Shown: one piece after another, positions 50,244-59,699 of the stretch
Layout of the letters: each line of letters opens with the position of its first letter
How positions within the stretch are numbered: position 1 is the first letter of the stretch
Origin: Wocania_A sp965224845
GTDB lineage: Bacteria > Bacteroidota > Bacteroidia > Flavobacteriales > Flavobacteriaceae
DNA: 64,000 nt
Direction: 5' to 3'
Assembly: GCA_965224845.1 (NCBI GenBank)
Contig: CBDDAJ010000009.1
Span: 112,264 to 176,263 of the forward strand
Position numbers and translations under genes: made by a program
Notes under the pieces: generated by a model
What the model saw: only the letters and a program-made list of their open reading frames with translations
Databases searched by the model: none
What the model was told of the DNA's origin: nothing

Positions 50244-53200
50244 TTAAAATTGTAATTTAATACTAGCACCTATTTCTTTAACAGAAGGATATGAACCTGA
50301 TTGATTTCCTTGGAAATTACCAGCACTTAAACCTGCTTCAGGGTCAGCGTATGGTACATGCTTTTCGATAATCCATAAGTTTCTTCCAATAAGTGATACA
50401 GAAGCTGAAGTAAATGGTAATTTATCTAAGATTTTAGAATCAAATCTATATGATAATGTAGCTTCACGTAATTTAACATAACCAGCATCGTAAACGTGGT
50501 TTGCTTGTGGTTGTCTCCATCCCCAGGTACCTGCTGTTGTAGCATCTGCTCTTACAGTGTTAACAGAACCATCGGCCTGAACACCTTCAAAAAGAATACC
50601 TCCACTATCAGCTCCGGCAGTTACTGGATCTCTATAAGGGTTTCCTAATTCGTTATTACCTGCAGTAAAGTCATATAAACCAGTACCAAAACCATAGTAA
50701 GTATCTAATGAGAATACATCACCACCTTTTTGGATATCAATTAAGAAACTTAAGTTGAAGTTTTTGTAGGTAAAGCTATTACGAATACCAGCTTTCCAGT
50801 CTGGATTAATATCTCCAATATTATTGTTACTAGTAGCCGTTCTTAAATAACGACCATTAGTTCCTATTGTTCTTTGCCCGTTTGTGTAAACAAAGTCACG
50901 TCCTCTGATAACTCCATAAGGCTGACCAACAACAGCGTTTATTGTAAGACCAGTTTGGAAACTAGCTAATTCTAAAGTGTTAATACCTTCAGCTAATGAT
51001 AAAACTTCACTTTCGTTTGTATCCCAGTTTACGTTAAGATCCCATTGGAAATCTTCACTTTTTAATGGCGTAGCACTAAACTGTACTTCTAAACCTTTGT
51101 TTTGAATTGTACCAGCATTTAAAAGTAATCTTGAATAACCTGTAGATCTTGTTACAGGTACTCTTGTAATTTGATCAATGTTTTTTGCATTAAAATAGGT
51201 TACATCAAAACCAAGACGGTTATTTAAAAGTTTCATCTCTAAACCTATCTCCCAGTTCTTTTGAGTTTCTGGCTTTAACGCTAGATTGTTTTTATTAGTA
51301 GGGTTAGATGCACTACCAGAACCACCAAAAGGAGGGTTGATTCCGTACGTGTTAAACACTCTATAAGGTACAGTACCATTACCAACAGTACCATAATTAG
51401 CTCTTAATTTGGCAAACGATAACCAGTCTGCTTCAATTAGTTTTGAAACAAGTAAAGTACCTGTTATAGACCAATAGTTATATGTGTTTTCTTCAAAAGG
51501 TAAACTAGAGTTACGGTCTCTTCTAAATGTACCTTCAACAAAGGCCGTATTATCAAAACCTAAACTAGCACGACCAAAAATACCATCAACCATTTGAGAT
51601 GCCTCATATTCAGTTGGTGCATTTATAGGGTTTACACTATTTGCTAATGTATAAACACCTGCTAAGTTTAAACCACCATTGGTAAGGGCATAAATGTTAC
51701 TCCAGTCTTTTCTACTTAAGTTCATACCAACATTACCTTCAAGATTTAATTTATCAGTTAAATCTCTGTTGAAGTTAAGGAATAAATCGTAGTTGTATTC
51801 TGCAACATTATTATTAAATCTTGTATATAATGGTACATTTGAACTTCCTACATTAGTTCTTTCTTCCTGTAACTCTGTATACGTATCGTAAGTGAATCGT
51901 CCCATAGCGTTTAACCAATCATTGATTTCATAGTTTAAAACTACGTTACCAAAGAATCTTGAACGTGTATCGGTTTCATAATTTTCATAGAAAGTCCAGT
52001 ACGGATTGTCTGAGTATATAGGCGTTCTGTTTGTATATGAATTAGGGTTCCAAGTAATATTTTCACGAGTTGCGAAATAAGCTTCTTGTTGCTCTTTAAC
52101 ATCAACATTTACTTGCCACCATTGTCTAAATTGCTGCATTACGTTATTTGCATCGTAACCAGTACCGTAACGACCTCTACCATCAGTTTTTGTGAAAGTA
52201 AAAGATGTTGAAACACTAAACTTATCAGTTAAATCTTGACTACCATTAAAGTTGATACTGTTTCTTTTAATCTCACTATTAGGTAAATTACCTTCTTGTA
52301 ACATGTTTGTAAAACCTACTCTAAAAGAACCAGTTTCACTACCACCATCAAGCGATATAGAATTAACTAAAGTACTAGAAGTTTCCCAAATATAGTTAGG
52401 GTCGTTTACACCAGCTAACCAAGGTGTTGGCTGTAAGTATCCATCTAACTGTGGGTAAATACTGTTCCATTGATATACTAATAAGTTAGGATCGAACTCA
52501 CCACCGTAAGATGCATCTTCAGTAAAAGGTGTTGCCAAATCAACAGTACCATCACCATCAACATCAATATCGTCAAAAAATCCAGTAGATCCATAATAAG
52601 GACCGTAACCAGCACCATATTTCTTTTGGTAAACAGGTAATGTAGATTTATCTACTTCACCAACAGTAATACTTGAGTTTATTGTAACACCTAATCCTTT
52701 TTTTCTTGTACCTTTTTTAGTTGTAATCATAATTACACCATTTGCAGCACGAGAACCATATAAAGCCGATGCAGCTGCACCTTTTAATACGTTAATAGAT
52801 TCAATGTCATCAGGGTTAATATCTGACGCAGCATTACCATAATCGTAACCACCTCTACCAGAGGTTTGAGATCTCTGTTCTGAAGCAATAGCAGTTACTA
52901 TCTGGTTATTAATTCCATTATCAATTGGAACACCATCAATTACAAATAAGGCTTGGTTGTTTCCAGAAACAGAAGCATTACCTCTAATAATTACTTGAGT
53001 AGAACCACCCATGGTACCAGAAGGTTTAATTTGTAAACCAGCTACTTTACCAGATAACGAGTTAACAAAGTTTTGGCTTTTTACTGCAGATACAGCTTCA
53101 CCTTTAACTTCTTGAGTGGCATAACCTAAACTCTTTTTATCTCTTTTAATACCTAATGCAGTTACAACAACTTCATCTAATACAGCAGCGTCCTCTTCCA

Positions 53201-53483
53201 TTGTGACATTAAGCGTATTAGAAGCTCCAACTGTTGCTTCTTGCGTTTTTAACCCTACATAACTAAATACAAGAACATCTCCTGTATTAGCATTGATAGA
53301 ATACTTTCCATCAAAATCGGTTTGTGTACCGTTAGTAGTGTTTTTTACAATAATGTTAACTCCAGGGAGCGGCATACCAGAATTATCTGAAATCGTACCT
53401 GAAATTGTTTTTTCTTGCGCAAAAGAAAATTGCACAACTAACGCTAGTAATAGCGTTAGAATTCCACTAAACTTTGTTTTCAT
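50244..53483 (-). CDS. SusC/RagA-family TonB-linked outer-membrane transporter
   Basis: A 1079-residue barrel. After the signal peptide (ends QFSFAQ) comes a carboxypeptidase-regulatory-like domain (KTISGTISDNSGMPLPGVNI, FDGKYSINANTGDVLVFSYVG), then a TonB-box-like segment (DEVVVTALG), the plug with VIIRGNASVSGNNQALFVIDG and KGAAASALYGSRAANGVIMITTK, and a 22-strand-type barrel ending in an aromatic residue (IGASIKLQF). With SusD it forms the bin-lid importer of bound oligomers, powered by TonB. It heads the two-gene operon. Confidence 0.94.
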   Translation of the reverse strand: MKTKFSGILTLLLALVVQFSFAQEKTISGTISDNSGMPLPGVNIIVKNTTNGTQTDFDGKYSINANTGDVLVFSYVGLKTQEATVGASNTLNVTMEEDAAVLDEVVVTALGIKRDKKSLGYATQEVKGEAVSAVKSQNFVNSLSGKVAGLQIKPSGTMGGSTQVIIRGNASVSGNNQALFVIDGVPIDNGINNQIVTAIASEQRSQTSGRGGYDYGNAASDINPDDIESINVLKGAAASALYGSRAANGVIMITTKKGTRKKGLGVTINSSITVGEVDKSTLPVYQKKYGAGYGPYYGSTGFFDDIDVDGDGTVDLATPFTEDASYGGEFDPNLLVYQWNSIYPQLDGYLQPTPWLAGVNDPNYIWETSSTLVNSISLDGGSETGSFRVGFTNMLQEGNLPNSEIKRNSINFNGSQDLTDKFSVSTSFTFTKTDGRGRYGTGYDANNVMQQFRQWWQVNVDVKEQQEAYFATRENITWNPNSYTNRTPIYSDNPYWTFYENYETDTRSRFFGNVVLNYEINDWLNAMGRFTYDTYTELQEERTNVGSSNVPLYTRFNNNVAEYNYDLFLNFNRDLTDKLNLEGNVGMNLSRKDWSNIYALTNGGLNLAGVYTLANSVNPINAPTEYEASQMVDGIFGRASLGFDNTAFVEGTFRRDRNSSLPFEENTYNYWSITGTLLVSKLIEADWLSFAKLRANYGTVGNGTVPYRVFNTYGINPPFGGSGSASNPTNKNNLALKPETQKNWEIGLEMKLLNNRLGFDVTYFNAKNIDQITRVPVTRSTGYSRLLLNAGTIQNKGLEVQFSATPLKSEDFQWDLNVNWDTNESEVLSLAEGINTLELASFQTGLTINAVVGQPYGVIRGRDFVYTNGQRTIGTNGRYLRTATSNNNIGDINPDWKAGIRNSFTYKNFNLSFLIDIQKGGDVFSLDTYYGFGTGLYDFTAGNNELGNPYRDPVTAGADSGGILFEGVQADGSVNTVRADATTAGTWGWRQPQANHVYDAGYVKLREATLSYRFDSKILDKLPFTSASVSLIGRNLWIIEKHVPYADPEAGLSAGNFQGNQSGSYPSVKEIGASIKLQF

Positions 53484-53511
53484 TTTATGATTTATTTGAA
53501 TTAGTCAATGC

Positions 53512-53542
53512 CAAAAATCATAATAAAAAGTTAATAAAACAA
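53512..53542 (-). promoter_or_regulatory. Possible promoter of the susC-susD pair
   Basis: On the minus strand, TTG (53540-53542), a 20-base spacer and GATTTTTG (53512-53519) fit the phylum pattern with one mismatch at the first base of the -7 box. The leader would be about 20-25 bases. Confidence 0.4.
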
Positions 53543-53603
53543 TAAATTATGGTTAAAATTTAATTTTTAGGGCAAAAAATTATCAAAATCGCAATTTAAA
53601 CCC

Positions 53604-55295
53604 TTAAAAATCAGCTACTAAACTGATGTGTATTTTTGAGTTGGAAAACTTAAAAGGTTGATTCTCAGATTTGCCATTAGCATAGTTAAGCTTAAAAAGG
53701 CCTGCTTTAGTTAAAATACCAAACCCAAGGCCGTAACCAAAAAGCTTTTCTTTTTTGTTGGTGATTTTATTTTCAAAGTATGCTAAATCTGCTATAGTGT
53801 GGATGTATATGTTGTTGTTAAGCTGATACCTGTATTCGGTATTTAAAACGCTAAAAAGTGATGCGAATAAACTATTCTCTTCAAAGCCTCGAATGGAATT
53901 GATGCCACCAAAACGAAAAAGTTCATTTTGAAAGTATGTGTTAGAGTTTAATCCTGAACCATTTGCTTTTATGTAAAAGCTGTTTTTATCATTAAGATTG
54001 AAAATTTTAAAAGCATCAATAATATAATAAGATTGTTTTTCTTTTGAGTTGGTTATTTTTCTACTACCAAAATTAGTTTCAAGATAGATGCCCGACTTTA
54101 AAGGGAATAAAGTATTGTTGGGTTGGGGTTTTAAAAACTGATATGCAAGAGAAAGAAAGTTGGAGTCGTAATCGGTGATGTTTTGTAAATTATTTAAGGA
54201 TAGTAAATTGTTGGAAGTGGTAGAAGTAATACCGCCATAAACTTTATGTTTTGAGTTTATTTGATAGTGTAGTTTTGCAGATTGATTTACTGTAGTGAAA
54301 GTAGAATCTTTTTTAAAGATTTGTAAACGCAAATCTATACCTATTGGAGATCTAAATAAATAAGGTAAGGTTAAATCTGTTCTAAAGGTTTTTTGGTTGT
54401 TCTCATCGCTTTTGTAAAGTAAGCTAAACGATTCTCCAAAATTTAAGTTATTGGTTAAGTTTAAATTTAAATAACCATCAAACTCCAGTTTGTTGGTGTC
54501 TTCATTAGTGCCGAAGCCCAAAAAGCCATCAAATGAGTTGCTTTTAGCTTTTTCAATATATATATATAAGGCTGTGGAATCTTTTGAGAAAAGTACTTCC
54601 GGCGGCTTTATTTGATTTGCAAATTTTAAATGGTTTAACAGATCGGTTTTTTGTTTAATCTTACTTAAGTTAAAAACTTGATTTGTTTTGATCTTTAAAT
54701 AATGGTTTAAGTATGACTGTGGGAATTTTTCATAACCTTTTATTATTATATGATCTATAGATCTTTTTTGATTTTGAGAATCCATGGTTAAATCTGCTTT
54801 CAAATGATCATGATCAATTTGAATATTTGATAATTTTAATTTTGAAAATGGAACTCCTGTTTCAGAAGTTTTAGAATTAATAAAGTTTAAGCTGTTTTCT
54901 ATAGTATTAAATGGAAGGATAAAATAGTTGTCAAAAACGTCATTTGAAACCAGCTTTATAATCGATCGATCTGCAATGGAATTATTATAATATATATATA
55001 TGGTGTTGTATTTTTTTTTAAGATGAAATTTAGCTGTAAAAAGCGAATCGTTTTTTTTGAGGATGCCTTTTAATTTGTTTTCAATATAACCTATTCTGTA
55101 AAGTGTCTTTTGAATGGAATCAATTACCGATGTAATAGAGGCATAATCTTTATGGCGCTTTAGGTAGTTTAATGAATCTATAACTGTTGTTTCTGCTGCA
55201 TCGTTTCCTGTTACTTTTAGGCTTAAGTTTTGTGCATATAGCTTAGAAGAAAAAAGTATATATATAATAAGGAGTAAAAAAGAGGTTTTTTGCAC
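53604..55295 (-). CDS. BamA/TamA-family outer-membrane protein
   Basis: A 563-residue outer-membrane protein with a signal peptide (ends KLYAQ). The N-terminal part (about residues 25-240) has POTRA-like repeats, for example the segment around IIIKGYEKFPQSYLNHYLKIKTN. The C-terminal barrel carries the Omp85 landmark GGINSIRGFEEN, the conserved loop-6 RGF, and closes with a terminal aromatic (SLVADF). This is a short Omp85 protein rather than the essential BamA, and may insert or secrete particular outer-membrane proteins. It is separated from susC by 120 bases with no evident gene. Confidence 0.82.
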   Translation of the reverse strand: MQKTSFLLLIIYILFSSKLYAQNLSLKVTGNDAAETTVIDSLNYLKRHKDYASITSVIDSIQKTLYRIGYIENKLKGILKKNDSLFTAKFHLKKKYNTIYIYYNNSIADRSIIKLVSNDVFDNYFILPFNTIENSLNFINSKTSETGVPFSKLKLSNIQIDHDHLKADLTMDSQNQKRSIDHIIIKGYEKFPQSYLNHYLKIKTNQVFNLSKIKQKTDLLNHLKFANQIKPPEVLFSKDSTALYIYIEKAKSNSFDGFLGFGTNEDTNKLEFDGYLNLNLTNNLNFGESFSLLYKSDENNQKTFRTDLTLPYLFRSPIGIDLRLQIFKKDSTFTTVNQSAKLHYQINSKHKVYGGITSTTSNNLLSLNNLQNITDYDSNFLSLAYQFLKPQPNNTLFPLKSGIYLETNFGSRKITNSKEKQSYYIIDAFKIFNLNDKNSFYIKANGSGLNSNTYFQNELFRFGGINSIRGFEENSLFASLFSVLNTEYRYQLNNNIYIHTIADLAYFENKITNKKEKLFGYGLGFGILTKAGLFKLNYANGKSENQPFKFSNSKIHISLVADF

Positions 55296-55446
55296 AGGTT
55301 AAGGTTGCTAAAATAATTTAATAACTGGTTTAAGAATATAGTCTTCTAACTTAAAACTTTTCGATGTAAATCTAACGGAAAATCTACGCTTATAATATAG
55401 GGTATACTATAATTTTTGAAAACTCTTAAAAATTAATGAATTAGGG

Positions 55447-55477
55447 TTTGAATTATTCATTTTAATTTCTACCTTTG
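55447..55477 (+). promoter_or_regulatory. Promoter of the str/S10 ribosomal operon
   Basis: TTTG at 55447-55450, a 19-base spacer and TACCTTTG at 55470-55477 match the Bacteroidota consensus exactly. The leader to rpsL would be about 36 bases. Confidence 0.75.
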
Positions 55478-55519
55478 CAGCCCTCTAAGAAGAGGATTAA
55501 AAAATTTATATTAATATAT

Positions 55520-55894
55520 ATGCCAACAATTTCGCAATTAGTAAGAAAAGGAAGAGCCAAAATAACCAAGAAGAGTAAATCGGCTGCTTTAGATTCTTGT
55601 CCGCAAAGACGTGGTGTGTGTACTCGTGTTTATACAACGACACCTAAAAAACCAAACTCAGCAATGCGTAAGGTAGCAAGGGTGCGTTTAACAAACGGTA
55701 ATGAGGTTAATGCATACATCGGTGGTGAAGGACATAATTTACAAGAGCACTCGATAGTATTGGTTAGAGGTGGAAGGGTAAAAGATTTACCAGGAGTTAG
55801 ATATCACATTGTACGTGGTGCTTTAGACACAGCAGGTGTTTCAGGTAGAACGCAACGTAGATCTAAGTATGGTGCAAAACGCCCTAAAAAGTAA
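55520..55894 (+). CDS. rpsL: 30S ribosomal protein S12
   Basis: A 124-residue protein of the decoding centre. The start at 55520 gives the universal MPTISQLVRKGR opening; the earlier ATG at 55475 lies in the promoter. Conserved loops CPQRRGVCTRVYTTTPKKPN and LPGVRYHIVRG, where streptomycin-resistance changes map, look standard, with Lys at the usual KKPN site. It is the first gene of the ribosomal operon. Confidence 0.97.
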   Translation: MPTISQLVRKGRAKITKKSKSAALDSCPQRRGVCTRVYTTTPKKPNSAMRKVARVRLTNGNEVNAYIGGEGHNLQEHSIVLVRGGRVKDLPGVRYHIVRGALDTAGVSGRTQRRSKYGAKRPKK

Positions 55895-55915
55895 TTAAAA
55901 CTTTAAGAAGAAGAC

Positions 55916-56392
55916 ATGAGAAAAAGAGCAGCAAAAAAGAGACCGCTTTTACCGGATCCACGCTTTAACGACCAGTTAGTAACGCGTTTCGTTAACATGA
56001 TGATGTGGGATGGTAAGAAGTCTGTAGCTTTTAAAGTATTCTATGATGCTATTGATATTGTAGAAGAAAAGAAAACTGACGAAGAAAAAACAGCTTTAGA
56101 AATTTGGAAAGACGCTTTATCAAATGTTATGCCTCACGTAGAAGTGCGTAGTCGTAGAGTTGGTGGTGCAACATTTCAAATTCCAATGCAGATTCGTCCA
56201 GATCGTAAAGTTTCAACAGCAATGAAATGGCTAATTGGCTTTTCACGTAAAAGAAACGAAAAATCTATGGCTAACCGTTTAGCAGCTGAAATATTAGCAG
56301 CGGCTAAAGAAGAAGGAGCAGCCGTTAAGAAAAGAGTAGATACTCATAAAATGGCTGAAGCAAACAAAGCATTCTCTCACTTTAGATTTTAA
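55916..56392 (+). CDS. rpsG: 30S ribosomal protein S7
   Basis: A 158-residue primary 16S rRNA-binding protein. The N-terminal RKRAAKKRPLLPDPRF, the VRSRRVGGATFQIPMQIRP hairpin and the AEANKAFSHFRF end are characteristic. It follows rpsL by 21 bases and precedes fusA by six, in the usual str order. Confidence 0.97.
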   Translation: MRKRAAKKRPLLPDPRFNDQLVTRFVNMMMWDGKKSVAFKVFYDAIDIVEEKKTDEEKTALEIWKDALSNVMPHVEVRSRRVGGATFQIPMQIRPDRKVSTAMKWLIGFSRKRNEKSMANRLAAEILAAAKEEGAAVKKRVDTHKMAEANKAFSHFRF

Positions 56393-56398
56393 TACGAC

Positions 56399-58525
56399 AT
56401 GGCAAGAGATTTAAAATTCACTAGAAATATAGGTATTGCTGCACATATTGATGCAGGAAAAACTACAACTACAGAACGTGTTCTTTATTACACAGGAGTA
56501 TCTCATAAAATTGGAGAAGTACATGATGGTGCAGCGACAATGGACTGGATGGAGCAAGAGCAGGAAAGAGGTATTACAATTACTTCAGCAGCTACAACTT
56601 GTGAGTGGAAGTTCCCTATTGAAAATGGGCAACCAACTTCTGAAACTAAAGGATATCATTTTAATATAATTGACACCCCGGGTCACGTTGATTTTACGGT
56701 TGAAGTAAACCGTTCGTTACGTGTGCTTGATGGGTTGGTATTCTTGTTTAGTGCGGTTGATGGTGTTGAACCTCAATCTGAAACGAACTGGAGACTTGCA
56801 GATAACTATAAAGTGCCTAGAATTGGTTTTGTTAATAAAATGGATCGCCAAGGCTCTAACTTTTTAGGTGTTTGTCAGCAGGTAAAAGACATGTTAAAGT
56901 CTAATGCAGTGCCAATTGTTTTAAACATTGGTGATGAAGCAGACTTTAAAGGAATTATCGATTTAGTAAAAAACCGTGCTATTGTTTGGCATGACGAAAC
57001 TCAAGGGGCAACGTTTGATATTATCGATATTCCAGAAGATATGAAAGAAGAAGCTCGTAAGTACAGAGCGCTTTTAATTGAAGAAGTAGCTACTTACGAT
57101 GAGGATCTTTTAGAAAAATTCATGGAAGATGAAGATTCTATTACAGAAGAAGAAGTGCATGCTGCACTTAGAGCTGCTGTAATGGATATGGCTATTATTC
57201 CAATGATTTGTGGTTCTGCATTTAAAAATAAAGGGGTACAGTTTTTATTAGATGCTGTATGTCGTTATTTGCCTTCTCCATTAGATAGAGATAATATTGT
57301 AGGGACAGATCCAAATACAGGAGAAGAAGCTGTTAGAAGACCAGATGCTAAAGATCCATTTTCTGCATTAGCTTTTAAAATTGCTACAGATCCTTTTGTT
57401 GGTCGTTTAGCATTTTTTAGAGCGTATTCAGGTCGTTTAGATGCTGGTTCTTATATCTTGAACAACCGTTCAGGTAAAAAAGAACGTATCTCACGTATTT
57501 ATCAAATGCATTCTAACAAGCAAAACGCTATCGATTATATCGAAGCCGGAGATATTGGAGCGGCAGTAGGATTTAAAGATATTAAGACTGGTGATACCAT
57601 GTCTGATGAAAAAAATCCTATTGTTTTAGAATCTATGGACTTCCCAGATCCAGTAATTGGTATTGCGGTAGAGCCTAAAACTAAAGCAGATGTAGATAAG
57701 TTAGGGATGTCTTTAGCAAAATTAGCTGAAGAAGATCCTACATTTACAGCAAGAACAGATGAAGCTTCAGGACAGACTATTATTTCTGGAATGGGTGAGC
57801 TTCACTTAGATATAATTGTTGATCGTTTGAAGCGTGAGTTTAAGGTTGAAGTAAACCAAGGTCAGCCACAAGTAGAGTACAAAGAAGCTATTACGCAACG
57901 TGCAGAACACAGAGAAGTTTATAAGAAACAATCTGGTGGACGTGGTAAATTCGCAGATATTGTATTTACACTAGAGCCAGCTGAAGAAGGAAAAGTAGGT
58001 TTAGAATTTGTTTCTGAAATTAAAGGTGGTAATGTTCCTAAAGAATTTATCCCTTCAATTGAAAAAGGATTCAAAATGGCTATGCAAAATGGACCATTAG
58101 CTGGGTATGAAGTTGATGCTATGAAAGTAACACTAACTGATGGGTCTTACCATGATGTGGATTCAGATCAGTTATCTTTCGAATTGGCTGCAAAGCTTGG
58201 ATTTAAAAACTCTGCAAAAGCTGCAAAAGCAGTTATTATGGAGCCTATTATGAAACTAGAAGTTATTACTCCAGAAGAAAATATGGGTGATATTGTAGGG
58301 GATTTAAATAGAAGAAGAGGACAGGTAAGTGATATGGGAGACAGAGCTGGAGCTAAAACAGTAAAAGCAACAGTGCCATTATCAGAAATGTTTGGATATG
58401 TTACTACATTAAGAACGTTGTCTTCAGGTCGAGCAACATCAACAATGGAATTCTCACATTATGCTGAAACACCTTCAAATATATCTGAAGAAGTGATTAA
58501 AGCAGCTAAAGGAGAGCAATCTTAA
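56399..58525 (+). CDS. fusA: Elongation factor G
   Basis: A 708-residue translational GTPase driving translocation. The G motifs are AHIDAGKTTTTER (G1), ITITSAATT (G2), DTPGHVDFT (G3), NKMDR (G4) and GSAFKNKG (G5); domains II-V follow at normal length. It precedes rpsJ directly, with no tuf gene between them, which differs from the enterobacterial order but fits Bacteroidota. Confidence 0.98.
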   Translation: MARDLKFTRNIGIAAHIDAGKTTTTERVLYYTGVSHKIGEVHDGAATMDWMEQEQERGITITSAATTCEWKFPIENGQPTSETKGYHFNIIDTPGHVDFTVEVNRSLRVLDGLVFLFSAVDGVEPQSETNWRLADNYKVPRIGFVNKMDRQGSNFLGVCQQVKDMLKSNAVPIVLNIGDEADFKGIIDLVKNRAIVWHDETQGATFDIIDIPEDMKEEARKYRALLIEEVATYDEDLLEKFMEDEDSITEEEVHAALRAAVMDMAIIPMICGSAFKNKGVQFLLDAVCRYLPSPLDRDNIVGTDPNTGEEAVRRPDAKDPFSALAFKIATDPFVGRLAFFRAYSGRLDAGSYILNNRSGKKERISRIYQMHSNKQNAIDYIEAGDIGAAVGFKDIKTGDTMSDEKNPIVLESMDFPDPVIGIAVEPKTKADVDKLGMSLAKLAEEDPTFTARTDEASGQTIISGMGELHLDIIVDRLKREFKVEVNQGQPQVEYKEAITQRAEHREVYKKQSGGRGKFADIVFTLEPAEEGKVGLEFVSEIKGGNVPKEFIPSIEKGFKMAMQNGPLAGYEVDAMKVTLTDGSYHDVDSDQLSFELAAKLGFKNSAKAAKAVIMEPIMKLEVITPEENMGDIVGDLNRRRGQVSDMGDRAGAKTVKATVPLSEMFGYVTTLRTLSSGRATSTMEFSHYAETPSNISEEVIKAAKGEQS

Positions 58526-58536
58526 AAGTTAAGAAA

Positions 58537-58842
58537 ATGAGTCAAAAAATCAGAATAAAATTAAAGTCTTACGATCATAACTTAGTAGATAAGTCTGCTG
58601 ATAAGATTGTAAAAACAGTAAAAAGTACTGGTGCAGTTGTAACGGGTCCAATTCCTTTACCAACACACAAGAAAATTTTCACTGTACTGCGTTCTCCACA
58701 CGTAAACAAGAAATCAAGAGAACAATTTCAATTAAGCTCTTATAAGAGGTTATTAGATATTTACTCTTCGTCATCAAAAACCATTGATGCGTTAATGAAA
58801 CTTGAGTTGCCAAGTGGTGTTGAAGTAGAGATAAAGGTATAA
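58537..58842 (+). CDS. rpsJ: 30S ribosomal protein S10
   Basis: A 101-residue protein with the S10 pattern: IRIKLKSYDHNLVDKSADKIV, GPIPLPTHKKIFTVLRSPHVNKKSREQF, and a C-terminal LMKLELPSGVEVEIKV. It also acts as NusE in antitermination. The next gene does not follow closely: a 239-base gap with repeats and a terminator-like hairpin separates it from rplC, which is unusual for this operon. Confidence 0.97.
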   Translation: MSQKIRIKLKSYDHNLVDKSADKIVKTVKSTGAVVTGPIPLPTHKKIFTVLRSPHVNKKSREQFQLSSYKRLLDIYSSSSKTIDALMKLELPSGVEVEIKV

Positions 58843-58955
58843 GTTTAGAGTGAAGAGTTCAGAGTTTAGAGTACTACTCATAACTTTAATAATTCATAAC
58901 TCATAACTTAAAAACATGTCCCACCGATGCGGTCGCGGGAAAAACGGATAAATAC

Positions 58956-58994
58956 ATTTCAGGGACGAAACGTATTTTGTCCCTGAAATTTTTT
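58956..58994 (+). terminator. Terminator-like hairpin in the rpsJ-rplC gap
   Basis: ATTTCAGGGACGAAA (58956-58970) pairs with TTTTGTCCCTGAAAT (58975-58989) around CGTA, a 15-bp stem with one G-U pair, followed by T to 58994. Structurally it is a strong intrinsic terminator, but it lies inside an operon whose downstream genes must be expressed. It could be a regulated attenuator or a decayed repeat. Confidence 0.7.
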
Positions 58995-59046
58995 AAATAA
59001 GTAAATTAATAATCAAGATTGAAGGTTTAGTCAGAATAAATTCTGT

Positions 59047-59078
59047 AATCGTAAATCAACAATCGTAAATCGTAAATT
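59047..59078. repeat. AATCGTAAATC short direct repeats before rplC
   Basis: AATCGTAAATC occurs at 59047-59057 and 59061-59071, with a third overlapping ATCGTAAATT at 59069-59078, ending four bases from the rplC start. Similar AT-rich repeat tracts occur in several other gaps of this window. Confidence 0.7.
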
Positions 59079-59081
59079 AAA

Positions 59082-59699
59082 ATGTCTGGGTTAATTGGAA
59101 AAAAAATCGGTATGACCAGCATCTTTGATGAAAACGGGAAAAATATTCCTTGTACAGTAATCGAAGCTGGACCATGTATCGTTACCCAAGTCAGAACTGA
59201 AGAAGTGGATGGCTATGAAGCTATTCAACTTGGTTTCGATGACGCGACAGAAAAAAGCGCTACAAAAGCAGACTTAGGTCATGCTAAAAAAGCGGGTACT
59301 TCTGTAAAACGCAAAGTTGTTGAATTCAAAGGTTTTGAGGAGGAGTACAAATTAGGAGATGCTATCACTGTTGAACATTTCACTGAAGGTGAATTTGTTG
59401 ATGTAGCAGGAACATCTAAAGGTAAAGGATTTCAAGGTGTTGTAAAACGTCATGGTTTTGGTGGTGTAGGTCAAGCTACTCACGGTCAGCATAACCGTTT
59501 AAGAGCACCAGGATCTATTGGAGCTGCATCTTATCCTGCACGTGTTTTTAAAGGCATGAAAATGGCAGGAAGAATGGGTGGCGAAAAAGTGAAAGTTCAA
59601 AATTTAAGAGTTTTAAAAGTAGTTGCTGAAAAGAACTTACTTGTGGTTAAAGGTTGTGTACCTGGACACAAAAACGCTTATGTAACAATTCAGAAGTAA
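59082..59699 (+). CDS. rplC: 50S ribosomal protein L3
   Basis: A 205-residue early-assembly protein. The conserved start GLIGKKIGMTSIFDENG, the glycine-rich VAGTSKGKGFQGVVKRHGFGG, and KMAGRMGGEKV with the loop reaching the peptidyl-transferase centre are all present. The stop overlaps the start of rplD by one base (TAATG). Confidence 0.97.
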   Translation: MSGLIGKKIGMTSIFDENGKNIPCTVIEAGPCIVTQVRTEEVDGYEAIQLGFDDATEKSATKADLGHAKKAGTSVKRKVVEFKGFEEEYKLGDAITVEHFTEGEFVDVAGTSKGKGFQGVVKRHGFGGVGQATHGQHNRLRAPGSIGAASYPARVFKGMKMAGRMGGEKVKVQNLRVLKVVAEKNLLVVKGCVPGHKNAYVTIQK

